NCBI GenBank assembly: GCA_002373045.1
Contig: DFHU01000057.1
Location: 32,260-64,636, forward strand
DNA: 32,377 nucleotides
Direction of reading: 5' to 3'
Source: Pseudoselenomonas ruminantium
Lineage (GTDB): Bacteria; Bacillota; Negativicutes; Selenomonadales; Selenomonadaceae
Positions 1-7,544 of this stretch are shown piece by piece. The notes under the pieces are model-generated. The model was not told where the DNA came from. It made no database searches and saw only the letters and a list, made by a program, of their open reading frames with translations. Each line of letters starts with the position of its first letter. The first letter of the stretch is position 1. Made by a program: the position numbers and the translations under genes.

Positions 1-242
1 TCAACGTGTGCATAGTGACGTTTTTCCGTCTCATACTCAACGTGTGCCGTGTTGATGGTGATACCGCGTTCACGCTCTTCCGGAGCCTTATCGATATCAG
101 CGTAATCTTCGAATTTTGCCATGCCTTTTTCAGCCAGGCACTTCGTGATTGCAGCCGTCAGCGTCGTCTTGCCATGGTCAACGTGACCAATGGTACCAAT
201 GTTAACATGGGGTTTAGTTCTCTCAAACTTTTCTTTAGCCAT
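1..242 (-). CDS. tuf: Elongation factor Tu, N-terminal part (runs off the left edge)
   Basis: EF-Tu is the GTPase that delivers aminoacyl-tRNA to the ribosomal A site. Only the first 80 or so codons are present. Translating the minus strand from the ATG at 242 gives MAKEKFERTKPHVNIGTIGH, followed by the GTP-binding P-loop GHVDHGKT at residues 19-26 and the switch I stretch ERERGITI, all diagnostic of EF-Tu. A GGAGG ribosome binding site lies about 10 nt upstream. The gene starts 17 nt after the fusA stop, the usual last place in the str operon. The C-terminal GTPase part and domains II and III are outside the window. Confidence 0.97.
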   Translation of the reverse strand, partial: MAKEKFERTKPHVNIGTIGHVDHGKTTLTAAITKCLAEKGMAKFEDYADIDKAPEERERGITINTAHVEYETEKRHYAHV

Positions 243-259
243 TTGTGTTTTTTCCTCCC

Positions 260-2338
260 TTATTCGCCTTTGTTTTTAGCAATAACCTTTTCGGCTATAT
301 TCTTAGGAACTTCATCATAGTAAGCAACTTCCATGCTGTAGTTCCCTCGGCCCTGAGTTTTGGAACGGAGGTCCGTGGAGTAACCGAACATTTCGGAAAG
401 CGGCACGAATCCGTTGATTACCTGAGCACCGTTGCGTGCTTCCATACCATCGATACGGCCACGACGGGAGTTCAGGTCGCCGATTACGTCGCCCATGTAT
501 TCTTCAGGAACAACGACTTCGACTTTAACGTACGGTTCAAGAAGAACCGGGTTGGCTTTCTCTGCACCGCTCTTGAACGCCATGGAACCGGCAACCTTGA
601 ACGCTGCTTCAGAGGAGTCAACTTCGTGGAACGAACCATCGTAAACGATAGCTTTGATGTCCACCATCGGATAACCGGCAACAACACCAGTTTCCATAGC
701 CTGCTTTACGCCGGCTTCGATCGGGTTGATGAATTCCTTCGGAATTGCACCACCAACGACCTTATTTTCAAAGCTGAAGCCTTCACCCGGTTCCTGCGGA
801 ATGAGTTCGAGCCAGCAATGACCGTACTGACCGTGACCACCGGACTGACGTACGAACTTACCTTCGGACTTAACCGTCTTGCGAATCGTTTCACGATAAG
901 CAACCTGCGGTTCGCCAACCTTGCAGTCCACTTTGAATTCGCGGAGCATACGGTCAACGATAATCTGGAGGTGAAGTTCGCCCATGCCGGAGATAATCGT
1001 CTGACCAGTTTCCTGATCAGTACGCACGCGGAAGGTCGGATCTTCTTCAGCCAGTTTCTGGAGCGCTACGCCCATCTTTTCCTGGTCGTTCTTCGTAGCC
1101 GGTTCAACAGCAACGGAGATAACGGGATCCGGGAATTCCATGGATTCGAGGATGATGGGATGTGCTTCGTCGCACAGCGTGTCACCAGTCGTGGTGTCTT
1201 TCAGACCAACAGCAGCTGCGATATCGCCGCTGTAAACCTTTTCGATTTCCTTACGGTTGTTCGCGTGCATCTGCAGGATACGGCCGATACGCTCTTTCTT
1301 GCCCTTCGTGGAGTTGAACACGTAGGAACCAGCATCGAGCACACCGGAGTAAACGCGGAAGAATGCCAGCTTACCAACATAGGGGTCAGTCATGATCTTG
1401 AAGGCCAGAGCCGAGAACGGCTCAGAGTCGCTGGACGGACGATGGTCTTCTTCACCGGAATCCGGGTTGATACCCTTGATAGGAGGAATATCTACCGGAG
1501 ACGGCATATAATCAACGATGGCATCGAGCAGGGGCTGAACACCCTTGTTGCGATAGGAAGTACCGCAGGTTACCGGAACGAGTTTGCACTCTACAGTACC
1601 TTTACGGATAACTTTCTTGATATCCTCTTCCGTGATATCTTCGCCACCGAGGTATTTCTCCATAAACTCATCATCGAGTTCGGAAAGAGCTTCGAGCAGC
1701 TTTTCGCGGTACTCTTCAGCCTTTTCCTTCATGTCATCAGGAATTTCAACTTCGTCAGCAACTTTGCCGAGGTCATCTTCATAAACGATGGCTTCATTCT
1801 TAACGAGGTCGATGATGCCTGCGAACGTATCTTCAGCACCGATCGGCAGCTGGATAGCTACAGCGTTAGCCTGGAGACGTTCATGCATCATGTTGATAAC
1901 ATTGTAGAAATCTGCGCCCGTGATGTCCATCTTGTTGACATAAGCCATACGAGGAACATTGTACTTCTCAGCCTGACGCCATACGGTTTCAGTCTGAGGC
2001 TCAACGCCGCCGCGGGCAGTCAGAACTGCTACGGTACCATCGAGCACGCGCAGGGAACGTTCAACTTCTACCGTAAAGTCCACGTGACCCGGAGTATCAA
2101 TGATATTGATACGATGGTCTTTCCAATGACAGGTCGTTGCAGCAGACGTAATCGTGATACCGCGTTCCTGTTCCTGAACCATCCAGTCCATGGTAGCAGC
2201 ACCATCATGAACTTCACCGATCTTGTGGTTTACACCCGTGTAGAAGAGGATACGCTCAGTAGTAGTCGTCTTACCGGCATCGATGTGAGCCATGATACCG
2301 ATATTACGAGTTTTTTCAAGGGAATACTCTCTTGCCAC
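260..2338 (-). CDS. fusA: Elongation factor G
   Basis: EF-G is the translocation GTPase, also used in ribosome recycling. The protein has 692 residues, the normal length. Visible GTPase motifs are AHIDAGKT (17-24), DTPGH (81-85) and NKMD (135-138). The rest matches the EF-G domain series through to domains IV-V near the C terminus (FGYSTDLRSKTQGRG). The start is GTG, with TAAGGAG 11 nt upstream at 2350-2356. It sits between rpsG and tuf in the classical str operon order. I see no truncation or odd composition. A 699-residue open frame on the opposite strand is only a shadow of this gene. Confidence 0.98.
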   Translation of the reverse strand: MAREYSLEKTRNIGIMAHIDAGKTTTTERILFYTGVNHKIGEVHDGAATMDWMVQEQERGITITSAATTCHWKDHRINIIDTPGHVDFTVEVERSLRVLDGTVAVLTARGGVEPQTETVWRQAEKYNVPRMAYVNKMDITGADFYNVINMMHERLQANAVAIQLPIGAEDTFAGIIDLVKNEAIVYEDDLGKVADEVEIPDDMKEKAEEYREKLLEALSELDDEFMEKYLGGEDITEEDIKKVIRKGTVECKLVPVTCGTSYRNKGVQPLLDAIVDYMPSPVDIPPIKGINPDSGEEDHRPSSDSEPFSALAFKIMTDPYVGKLAFFRVYSGVLDAGSYVFNSTKGKKERIGRILQMHANNRKEIEKVYSGDIAAAVGLKDTTTGDTLCDEAHPIILESMEFPDPVISVAVEPATKNDQEKMGVALQKLAEEDPTFRVRTDQETGQTIISGMGELHLQIIVDRMLREFKVDCKVGEPQVAYRETIRKTVKSEGKFVRQSGGHGQYGHCWLELIPQEPGEGFSFENKVVGGAIPKEFINPIEAGVKQAMETGVVAGYPMVDIKAIVYDGSFHEVDSSEAAFKVAGSMAFKSGAEKANPVLLEPYVKVEVVVPEEYMGDVIGDLNSRRGRIDGMEARNGAQVINGFVPLSEMFGYSTDLRSKTQGRGNYSMEVAYYDEVPKNIAEKVIAKNKGE

Positions 2339-2372
2339 TTTTAATATCGCTCCTTATAAATCAGAGAAAAGA

Positions 2373-2843
2373 TTACCAACGATAATGAGCGAATGCCTTG
2401 TTGGCCTCGGCCATCTTGTGCGTATCTTCCTTCTTCTTAATAGCTGCACCAGTGTTGTTAGCAGCATCCATGAGTTCGCCGGAGAGACGTTCATCCATAG
2501 TCTTTTCACCACGGAGACGTGCATAGTTAACGATCCAGCGAATGCCCAGCGTCATACGGCGGTCAGGACGAACCTCAACCGGCACCTGGTAGTTAGCACC
2601 ACCGACGCGGCGAGCACGAACTTCGAGAACCGGCATAACGTTCTTCAGAGCCGTCTCAAAAACTTCCAGAGGATCCTTGCCCGTTTTAGCACGGATCGTT
2701 TCGAACGCATCATATACAACGCGTTCAGCAACGCTCTTCTTACCGGAAAGCATTACTTTATTGATGAATTTCGTAACCGTTTTGCTGTGGTACACCGGAT
2801 CCGGCAGTACGTCACGCTTAGGTACGGCACCTTTTCTTGGCAT
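2373..2843 (-). CDS. rpsG: 30S ribosomal protein S7
   Basis: S7 is a primary 16S rRNA-binding protein that nucleates the 30S head. The 156-residue product has the expected length and opening (MPRKGAVPKRDVLPDPVY) and typical later segments such as GGANYQVPVEVRPDRR and the C-terminal NKAFAHYRW. It has an AAGGAGG ribosome binding site just upstream of the ATG at 2843. It lies 41 nt after rpsL and 34 nt before fusA, so it is part of the same transcript. In other bacteria S7 represses its own operon; no operator was identified here. Confidence 0.98.
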   Translation of the reverse strand: MPRKGAVPKRDVLPDPVYHSKTVTKFINKVMLSGKKSVAERVVYDAFETIRAKTGKDPLEVFETALKNVMPVLEVRARRVGGANYQVPVEVRPDRRMTLGIRWIVNYARLRGEKTMDERLSGELMDAANNTGAAIKKKEDTHKMAEANKAFAHYRW

Positions 2844-2884
2844 TGTTTTACCTCCTTATCATAGTCTTCATTTACGAAGCTGTA

Positions 2885-3262
2885 TTATTTCTTCTTTGCG
2901 CGTTTCGCACCATACTTGGAGCGGCCCTGAGCACGATCCTGCACACCTGCAGTATCGAGAGAACCACGGATGATGTGGTAACGAACACCCGGCAGGTCCT
3001 TAACACGACCGCCACGGATCAGAACAACACTATGCTCCTGAAGATTATGACCAATGCCCGGAATATATGCAGTAACTTCGATGCTGTTCGTCAAACGAAC
3101 ACGAGCTACTTTACGCAGAGCCGAGTTCGGCTTTTTCGGCGTAGACGTGTAAACACGAGTGCAAACGCCACGTTTCTGCGGGCAATTCTTAAGTGCTGGT
3201 GCTTTGGACTTCTCCTGCATGCTCTTTCTGCTCTTACGAACTAACTGGTTAATAGTAGGCAT
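2885..3262 (-). CDS. rpsL: 30S ribosomal protein S12
   Basis: S12 sits at the decoding centre and influences accuracy. The 125-residue protein starts MPTINQLVRKSRKS. I chose the ATG at 3262 because GGAGGTG precedes it at good spacing; the open frame extends seven codons further upstream, but these would cover the ribosome binding site. The decoding-site segments TPKKPNSALRK and GGRVKDLPGVRYH carry Lys at positions 43 and 88, the usual streptomycin-sensitive residues, so no classical resistance substitution is visible. The C terminus is the expected basic tail (SKYGAKRAKKK). It is preceded by an 80-nt spacer with a strong hairpin. Confidence 0.98.
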   Translation of the reverse strand: MPTINQLVRKSRKSMQEKSKAPALKNCPQKRGVCTRVYTSTPKKPNSALRKVARVRLTNSIEVTAYIPGIGHNLQEHSVVLIRGGRVKDLPGVRYHIIRGSLDTAGVQDRAQGRSKYGAKRAKKK

Positions 3263-3304
3263 ACATGCACCTCCTTCCTTCATATTGAGAATTTATTATT
3301 TATT

Positions 3305-3330
3305 AAAATCGCAAGCAAGCTTACGATTTT
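3305..3330 (-). promoter_or_regulatory. Hairpin in the leader of rpsL
   Basis: The spacer between the L7Ae-like gene and rpsL holds a 12-bp stem (arms 3305-3316 and 3319-3330) with a 2-nt loop and one G-U pair on the RNA. It is followed on the minus strand by a T/A-rich stretch rather than a clean U-run. It could be a weak terminator/attenuator, an RNase processing site or an mRNA stabiliser that sets the ratio of the L7Ae-like gene to rpsL. The structure is seen directly; the role is inferred. Confidence 0.5.
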
Positions 3331-3342
3331 TAACAAATAGAC

Positions 3343-3588
3343 TTACTTAACCGCTGCCGCCGCTGCCGCACCGACTTCGATATTGCAAGCTGTCCCCAGC
3401 TCTTTCATCGAACCAACGCGGCTGACGGGAACACCATGTTCCGTGCAAAGCGCTTCCAGCGGTTCAACCACCTTCGCCTCTGCATCATCAGCGATAAAAA
3501 CTTCCGTCGCCGCATCGCGTTTTACCGCTTTGGCAACCTGTTTGATACCAATGACCCGCTTGGCTGTTTTCAGTGCTTCCAGTGTCAT
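3343..3588 (-). CDS. L7Ae/L30e-family RNA-binding protein (YbxF-like)
   Basis: A small 81-residue protein of the L7Ae/L30e/S12e/Gadd45 fold, related to YbxF and YlxQ, which bind kink-turn RNA. Seen in sequence: the N-terminal helix with VIGIKQVAKAVKRD, the central strand EVFIADDA and the loop GVPVSRVGSMKELGTACN, typical of the fold. An upstream GTG at 3597 is possible, but the ribosome binding site AGGGGAG overlaps it and is spaced 8 nt from the ATG at 3588, so I use the ATG. In Bacillus the homologue lies between rpoC and rpsL. Here it is first in the operon, with its own promoter and no rpoC next to it. Its exact role is not established. Confidence 0.9.
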   Translation of the reverse strand: MTLEALKTAKRVIGIKQVAKAVKRDAATEVFIADDAEAKVVEPLEALCTEHGVPVSRVGSMKELGTACNIEVGAAAAAAVK

Positions 3589-3642
3589 TGTTTTCACTCC
3601 CCTGTATCACTAAAATCATGCCCTCGAATCAGGCACTTCTAT

Positions 3643-3671
3643 ATATTAGCACCCACTAAAATCCCTGTCAA
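3643..3671 (-). promoter_or_regulatory. Sigma-A-type promoter of the str operon
   Basis: On the minus strand, -35 TTGACA (3666-3671) and -10 TAATAT (3643-3648) are separated by exactly 17 nt, with an extended -10 TG just upstream of the -10. Transcription should start near 3637, giving a leader of about 50 nt before the L7Ae-like gene. A short TGCC/GGCA hairpin can form in that leader. The strength fits a translation-apparatus operon. Confidence 0.8.
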
Positions 3672-3880
3672 CACTTATTTTATAAAGTTTTTCGTGTACA
3701 CGTACTCTCGCGTATCAAAATGCAAAAAAAATTATAAAATGCCCTATTTTCACGATTAAACGCTTGCTGTTTTCACGAAAATCGAATCAATCAAGCCACA
3801 ATTCCAGATGAAAACTGCGCAGCGGATTGGGAATATATTTTCATAGCATCTAACAGAACTGTCCAAGTGAAAAAAACTAA
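3672..3880. other. Non-coding spacer between the pur and str operons
   Basis: No gene is supported between the str promoter and the inverted repeat. It is AT-rich. Two copies of CGTGAAAA (minus-strand sense) occur about 23 nt apart near 3750-3780. Two near-identical 13-mers, CTGTCCAAGTGAA (3859-3871) and CTGTCTAAGTGAA (3922-3934), flank the first arm of the neighbouring inverted repeat. A 63-codon open frame here has no ribosome binding site and spans the repeats, so I do not call it. Confidence 0.6.
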
Positions 3881-3959
3881 GCCAGCGGGCTGATGATGTA
3901 TTTCCGAAACGTTTGACAAGCCTGTCTAAGTGAAGGAAATATATCATCAGCCCGCTGGC
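3881..3959 (-). terminator. Long inverted repeat after purD, probable operon terminator
   Basis: Arms at 3881-3905 and 3935-3959 are 25 bp each with one mismatch (a G-U pair in the RNA), separated by 29 nt. On the minus strand the stem begins 17 nt after the purD stop and is followed by TTAGTTTTTTTC, so it can end the pur transcript. The loop itself contains a small GACA/TGTC palindrome. The stem is much longer than a typical terminator, so it may instead be, or have come from, a small palindromic repeat element. Confidence 0.65.
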
Positions 3960-3976
3960 GTCTTTATATATCGATG

Positions 3977-5248
3977 TTAACGCTCTAATGCCCTATGCGC
4001 AATATCTTTCCGATAGAACGCATCTTTAAACGCAATCTTCTCTACGCCGGCATAAGCCTTATCCACCGCAGCCCGCACATCTGCCGCCTTGGCCACCACA
4101 CCGAGCACGCGCCCGCCATCGGTCACAATCTGCCCATTCTTATGCGCAGTTCCGGCATGGAACACCTGGCAACCTGCAGCTTTGGCATCATCAAGCCCGG
4201 TAATGGCATCGCCCTTGTTATAGGCTTTAGGGTAGCCGCCCGCTGCCATAACCACGCAGACTGCCGCTTCTTTTGCCCATTCCACCTGCTGTTCAGCCAG
4301 TGTACCATCAGCACAGGCAACCATGATGTCCACCAAATCGCTGTTTAAGAGCGGCAGAACTACCTGCGTTTCCGGGTCGCCAAAGCGCGCATTGAATTCC
4401 ACGACCTTCGGCCCGTCTGCCGTAATCATCAGGCCGGCATAGAGACAGCCTTTATAGGGCTTGCCTTCCTTTTCCATCGCCTGAATCGTGGGCAGGAGAA
4501 TCTTATCGTAGGTTTCCTGCACCATTTTATCCGTCATAACCGGCGCGGGTGCATAAGTTCCCATGCCGCCAGTGTTGGGGCCTTTGTCGCCATCGTAAGC
4601 ACGCTTATGGTCCTGCGAGCTGATCATCGGGCAAATGGTCTTGCCATCGGTAAAGCACAAAAGGGACGCTTCTTCGCCTTCCATAAATTCTTCAATAACT
4701 ACGCGCGAACCTGCATTGCCGAATTCCTTATCTTCCATAATATCTGCAACAGCCTGCAATGCTTCGTCTTCCGTCATAGCCACGATAACGCCCTTGCCCG
4801 CCGCCAGACCGTCCGCCTTGATGACGATTGGAGCGCCTTCTTTACGAATGTACTCCCGAGCCGCCTCTGCCTCTGTGAACACTTCGTACTTAGCCGTGGG
4901 AATGCCGTATTTTTTCATCAGAGATTTGGAAAATGCCTTGGAGCCTTCAATCTGTGCCGCTGCCTGCGTGGGGCCAAAAGCCTTAATACCTGCCGCCGTT
5001 ACTGCATCCACGAGCCCGTTGGTCAGGGGAACTTCCGGCCCGACTACGACCAGCTCAATCGCGTGCTTTTGCACAAAATCCACAATCGACGCATTATCCG
5101 TAATGGCAATGCCTTCCACGCACATCGCCACATCAGCCATGCCCGGATTGCCCGGCAATGCATAAATCTTATCTGCCTTAGGCGACTGCGCCAGTTTCCA
5201 CGCTAACGTATGTTCCCGGCCGCCGCTGCCGATTACTAAAATATTCAT
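3977..5248 (-). CDS. purD: Phosphoribosylamine-glycine ligase (GAR synthetase)
   Basis: PurD joins glycine to phosphoribosylamine using ATP, the second step of purine synthesis. The 423-residue protein is full length. It has the N-terminal nucleotide-fold motif GSGGREH (7-13), the segment VVVGPEVPL, the ATP-grasp stretch VIKADGLAAGKGV, the family signature KGPNTGGMGTYAPAPV, and the metal-binding end NARFGDPETQ. It is the last gene of the pur operon, 11 nt after purH, and is followed by a large hairpin. Nothing unusual is seen. Confidence 0.97.
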   Translation of the reverse strand: MNILVIGSGGREHTLAWKLAQSPKADKIYALPGNPGMADVAMCVEGIAITDNASIVDFVQKHAIELVVVGPEVPLTNGLVDAVTAAGIKAFGPTQAAAQIEGSKAFSKSLMKKYGIPTAKYEVFTEAEAAREYIRKEGAPIVIKADGLAAGKGVIVAMTEDEALQAVADIMEDKEFGNAGSRVVIEEFMEGEEASLLCFTDGKTICPMISSQDHKRAYDGDKGPNTGGMGTYAPAPVMTDKMVQETYDKILLPTIQAMEKEGKPYKGCLYAGLMITADGPKVVEFNARFGDPETQVVLPLLNSDLVDIMVACADGTLAEQQVEWAKEAAVCVVMAAGGYPKAYNKGDAITGLDDAKAAGCQVFHAGTAHKNGQIVTDGGRVLGVVAKAADVRAAVDKAYAGVEKIAFKDAFYRKDIAHRALER

Positions 5249-5259
5249 GGTTTCGCCCC

Positions 5260-5853
5260 TTATTTTGCCAGCTGTTTTGCCAAATAATCCTGAATCATCG
5301 TATCGTAGGCCGCCGTATGGGCAAAGGCCTCCTGCGCCAGCTCCATGCGGGTACGGTCATCTACGCCGCCATTTTCCTTAATCTGCGCAATTACTTCATT
5401 ATATTTAGCCGGATTGGTCACAATGGTCACAAACTTGAAGTTCTTGGCTGAAGCACGTACCATAGCCGGGCCGCCAATATCAATGTTTTCAATGGCTTCT
5501 GCCAGCGTTACATCCGGCTTGGCAATGGTTTCCTTGAACGGATAGAGATTGACCGCCACAAGGTCAATGCCCTTGATGCCATGTTTTTCCATCTGTGCCA
5601 TATGTTCGGGATTATCTCTAACAGCCAGAATACCGCCATGAATATAGGGATTCAACGTCTTTACCCGGCCATCCATGATTTCAGGAAAGCCCGTCACATC
5701 ACTGACATAGGTTACGGGAATGCCCGCTTCCTTGATGGCTTTCATCGTCCCGCCCGTGGAGATGATTTCCACACCGGCTTCATGGAGCTGGCGGGCGAAC
5801 TCGACCACGCCCTCTTTATTGGATACGCTAATCAGGGCACGCTTAATCTGCAT
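5260..5853 (-). CDS. purH: IMP cyclohydrolase (stand-alone PurH N-terminal domain)
   Basis: This 197-residue protein matches only the MGS-like IMP cyclohydrolase half of bifunctional PurH, which closes FAICAR to IMP. Seen: ALISVSNKEGVVEFA, STGGTMKAI, DGRVKTLNPYIHGG, VAVNLYPF, ENIDIGGPAMVRASAKNF and the domain end AFAHTAAYDTMIQDYL. The usual PurH has about 510 residues, with a C-terminal AICAR transformylase that is absent here. The stop is followed after 11 nt by purD, with no remnant of the second domain, so this is a true short form rather than a frameshift. The transformylase must be encoded elsewhere, as a separate protein or a PurP-type enzyme. Confidence 0.93.
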   Translation of the reverse strand: MQIKRALISVSNKEGVVEFARQLHEAGVEIISTGGTMKAIKEAGIPVTYVSDVTGFPEIMDGRVKTLNPYIHGGILAVRDNPEHMAQMEKHGIKGIDLVAVNLYPFKETIAKPDVTLAEAIENIDIGGPAMVRASAKNFKFVTIVTNPAKYNEVIAQIKENGGVDDRTRMELAQEAFAHTAAYDTMIQDYLAKQLAK

Positions 5854-5876
5854 TTATCTGTTCTCCTTTACGCGTC

Positions 5877-6485
5877 TTACGCTAAAATCGTCACCTTACG
5901 GCCTTCAACCTTTAATTTTCCTTCACAGTACAGACGGATACATTCCGGATAAATCCGGTGTTCCTCTTTGAGCACGCGAGCGCCCAAAGTTTCCTCCGTA
6001 TCATCATCGAGCACCGGCACAGCTGCCTGCATGATGATGGGGCCGGAATCTGTGCCTTCGTCCACGAAATGCACCGTACAGCCGCTGACTTTCACACCAT
6101 AGGCCAGTACATCCCGATGCGCATGAGCACCTGGGAAACTGGGCAAAAGCGCCGGATGAATATTCATGATACGTCCGGCAAAATGCCCCACAAAATATGG
6201 GGTAAGTATCCGCATAAAACCTGCCAGCACGACCAAGGTTACGCCTGCGGCTTCAAGTTTTTCAATCAAAGCCTTTTCAAACGGCTCACGACCAGCAAAC
6301 TGCTTGCGGTCAACGCAGACCGCTTCAATACCGGCTTTTCTTGCCCGCTCCAGCGCATAGGCTTCCTTATCCGTCAGCACGATGGCAATTTCGGCAGGAA
6401 CCTGTCCGGCATCAATCGCGTCGATAATAGACTGCAAATCTGTGCCACGGCCGGAACAAAGAACACCTAATTTTTCCTTAGCCAA
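5877..6485 (-). CDS. purN: Phosphoribosylglycinamide formyltransferase (GART)
   Basis: PurN transfers a formyl group from 10-formyl-THF to GAR. The roughly 200-residue protein shows the N-terminal SGRGTDLQSIIDAI phosphate loop, the catalytic stretch NIHPALLPSFPGAHAHRD with its Asn and His, and HFVDEGTDSGPII with the catalytic Asp. The start is uncertain. A TTG at 6485 lies 8 nt after AGGGCGG and gives MAKEKLGVLCSG; a GTG at 6494 would add three residues but overlaps that ribosome binding site. Either start overlaps the end of purM (6478), suggesting translational coupling. It lies 23 nt before purH. Confidence 0.94.
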   Translation of the reverse strand: MAKEKLGVLCSGRGTDLQSIIDAIDAGQVPAEIAIVLTDKEAYALERARKAGIEAVCVDRKQFAGREPFEKALIEKLEAAGVTLVVLAGFMRILTPYFVGHFAGRIMNIHPALLPSFPGAHAHRDVLAYGVKVSGCTVHFVDEGTDSGPIIMQAAVPVLDDDTEETLGARVLKEEHRIYPECIRLYCEGKLKVEGRKVTILA

Positions 6486-7530
6486 CGAACACACCGCCCT
6501 GCAATGTCACATCATGGTCGCCTTTGACAACCTTGCCGATTTCATAGACCGTTTCGTCAGCCGCCTGCAAATGTGCTTTGACTGCTTCCGCTTCTTCCGC
6601 AGCGACAATCAGAATCATGCCGATGCCCATGTTGAAGGTGCGATACATTTCCGGCCAGTCCACATTGCCCCACTGCTGCAGGAGACGGAAGATAGCCGGC
6701 ATTTCCCATTTGCTCGTGTCGATTTCCACTGCCAAATCCTCGGGCAAAGCGCGAGGGATATTCTCGTAGAAGCCGCCGCCTGTGATATGCACCATGCCGT
6801 GGATATCGAATTGTTCAATCAACGGCAGGCAGGCTTTCGGGTACAGACGGGTCGGCGTCAGCAGTTCCTCACCGATGGTCTTGCCCAGTTCTTCCATATA
6901 TTCATCGCCCTTGAAGCCCTTATGGTCAAAGACAATGCGGCGCACAAGGGAATAGCCGTTGGAATGTACGCCGGAGGACGGCAGGCCGAGAATCACATCG
7001 CCCTCTTTTACCTTGGCGCTGGTGATGAGCTTGCTCTTTTCCACCACGCCTACGGCAAAACCGGCAATATCGTATTCCCCTTCGGGATAAAAGCCATTCA
7101 TCTCTGCCGTTTCGCCGCCAATCAGGGCACAGCCGGATTCCTTGCAGGCGCCTGCTACACCGGTTACGACATCGGCCACCTGTTCCGGCAAAAGTTTGCC
7201 CACCGCCAGATAGTCGAGGAAGAACAAGGGTTCTGCCCCCTGCACCAAAATATCGTTGACGCACATGGCCACGGCATCCTGACCGATGGTATCGTGCTTA
7301 TCGAGCATAAAGGCCAGTTTGAGTTTCGTGCCCACGCCGTCCGTACCGGATACCAGCACAGGCTCCTTGTACTTGCCGCTGTTTAAGGCAAACAGACCGC
7401 CAAAGCCGCCCAAGTCACCGAGCACTTCCGGACGGTACGTTGCCCGCACGCTGTTTTTGATGAGTTCTACCGAGCGGTTGCCCGCATCAATATCCACACC
7501 GGCATCTTTATAGGTAAGTTTTTCCGTCAT
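6478..7530 (-). CDS. purM: Phosphoribosylformylglycinamidine cyclo-ligase (AIR synthetase)
   Basis: PurM closes FGAM to AIR with ATP. The 350-residue product is full length. It has the N-terminal TYKDAGVDIDAGN, the segment VSGTDGVGTKLKLA, DAVAMCVNDILVQGAEPLFFLDY, GGETAEM and the C-terminal ITGGGFYENIPR, all typical of the PurM/HypE/ThiL superfamily. I prefer the ATG at 7530 (MTEKLTY); an in-frame GTG at 7548 overlaps the purF stop but lacks a ribosome binding site. It follows purF with a 14-nt gap and overlaps purN. Confidence 0.96.
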   Translation of the reverse strand: MTEKLTYKDAGVDIDAGNRSVELIKNSVRATYRPEVLGDLGGFGGLFALNSGKYKEPVLVSGTDGVGTKLKLAFMLDKHDTIGQDAVAMCVNDILVQGAEPLFFLDYLAVGKLLPEQVADVVTGVAGACKESGCALIGGETAEMNGFYPEGEYDIAGFAVGVVEKSKLITSAKVKEGDVILGLPSSGVHSNGYSLVRRIVFDHKGFKGDEYMEELGKTIGEELLTPTRLYPKACLPLIEQFDIHGMVHITGGGFYENIPRALPEDLAVEIDTSKWEMPAIFRLLQQWGNVDWPEMYRTFNMGIGMILIVAAEEAEAVKAHLQAADETVYEIGKVVKGDHDVTLQGGVFVG

Positions 7531-7544
7531 TATCCTCTTGTTCC

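Noticed and set aside
245..2344. Open frame of 699 codons on the plus strand opposite fusA
   Set aside because: Mirror of the highly biased codons of fusA; no ribosome binding site, no recognisable protein.
3756..3947. 63-codon open frame on the minus strand
   Set aside because: Spans the repeat units, lacks a ribosome binding site; the repeated FHLD segments come from the 13-mer repeats.
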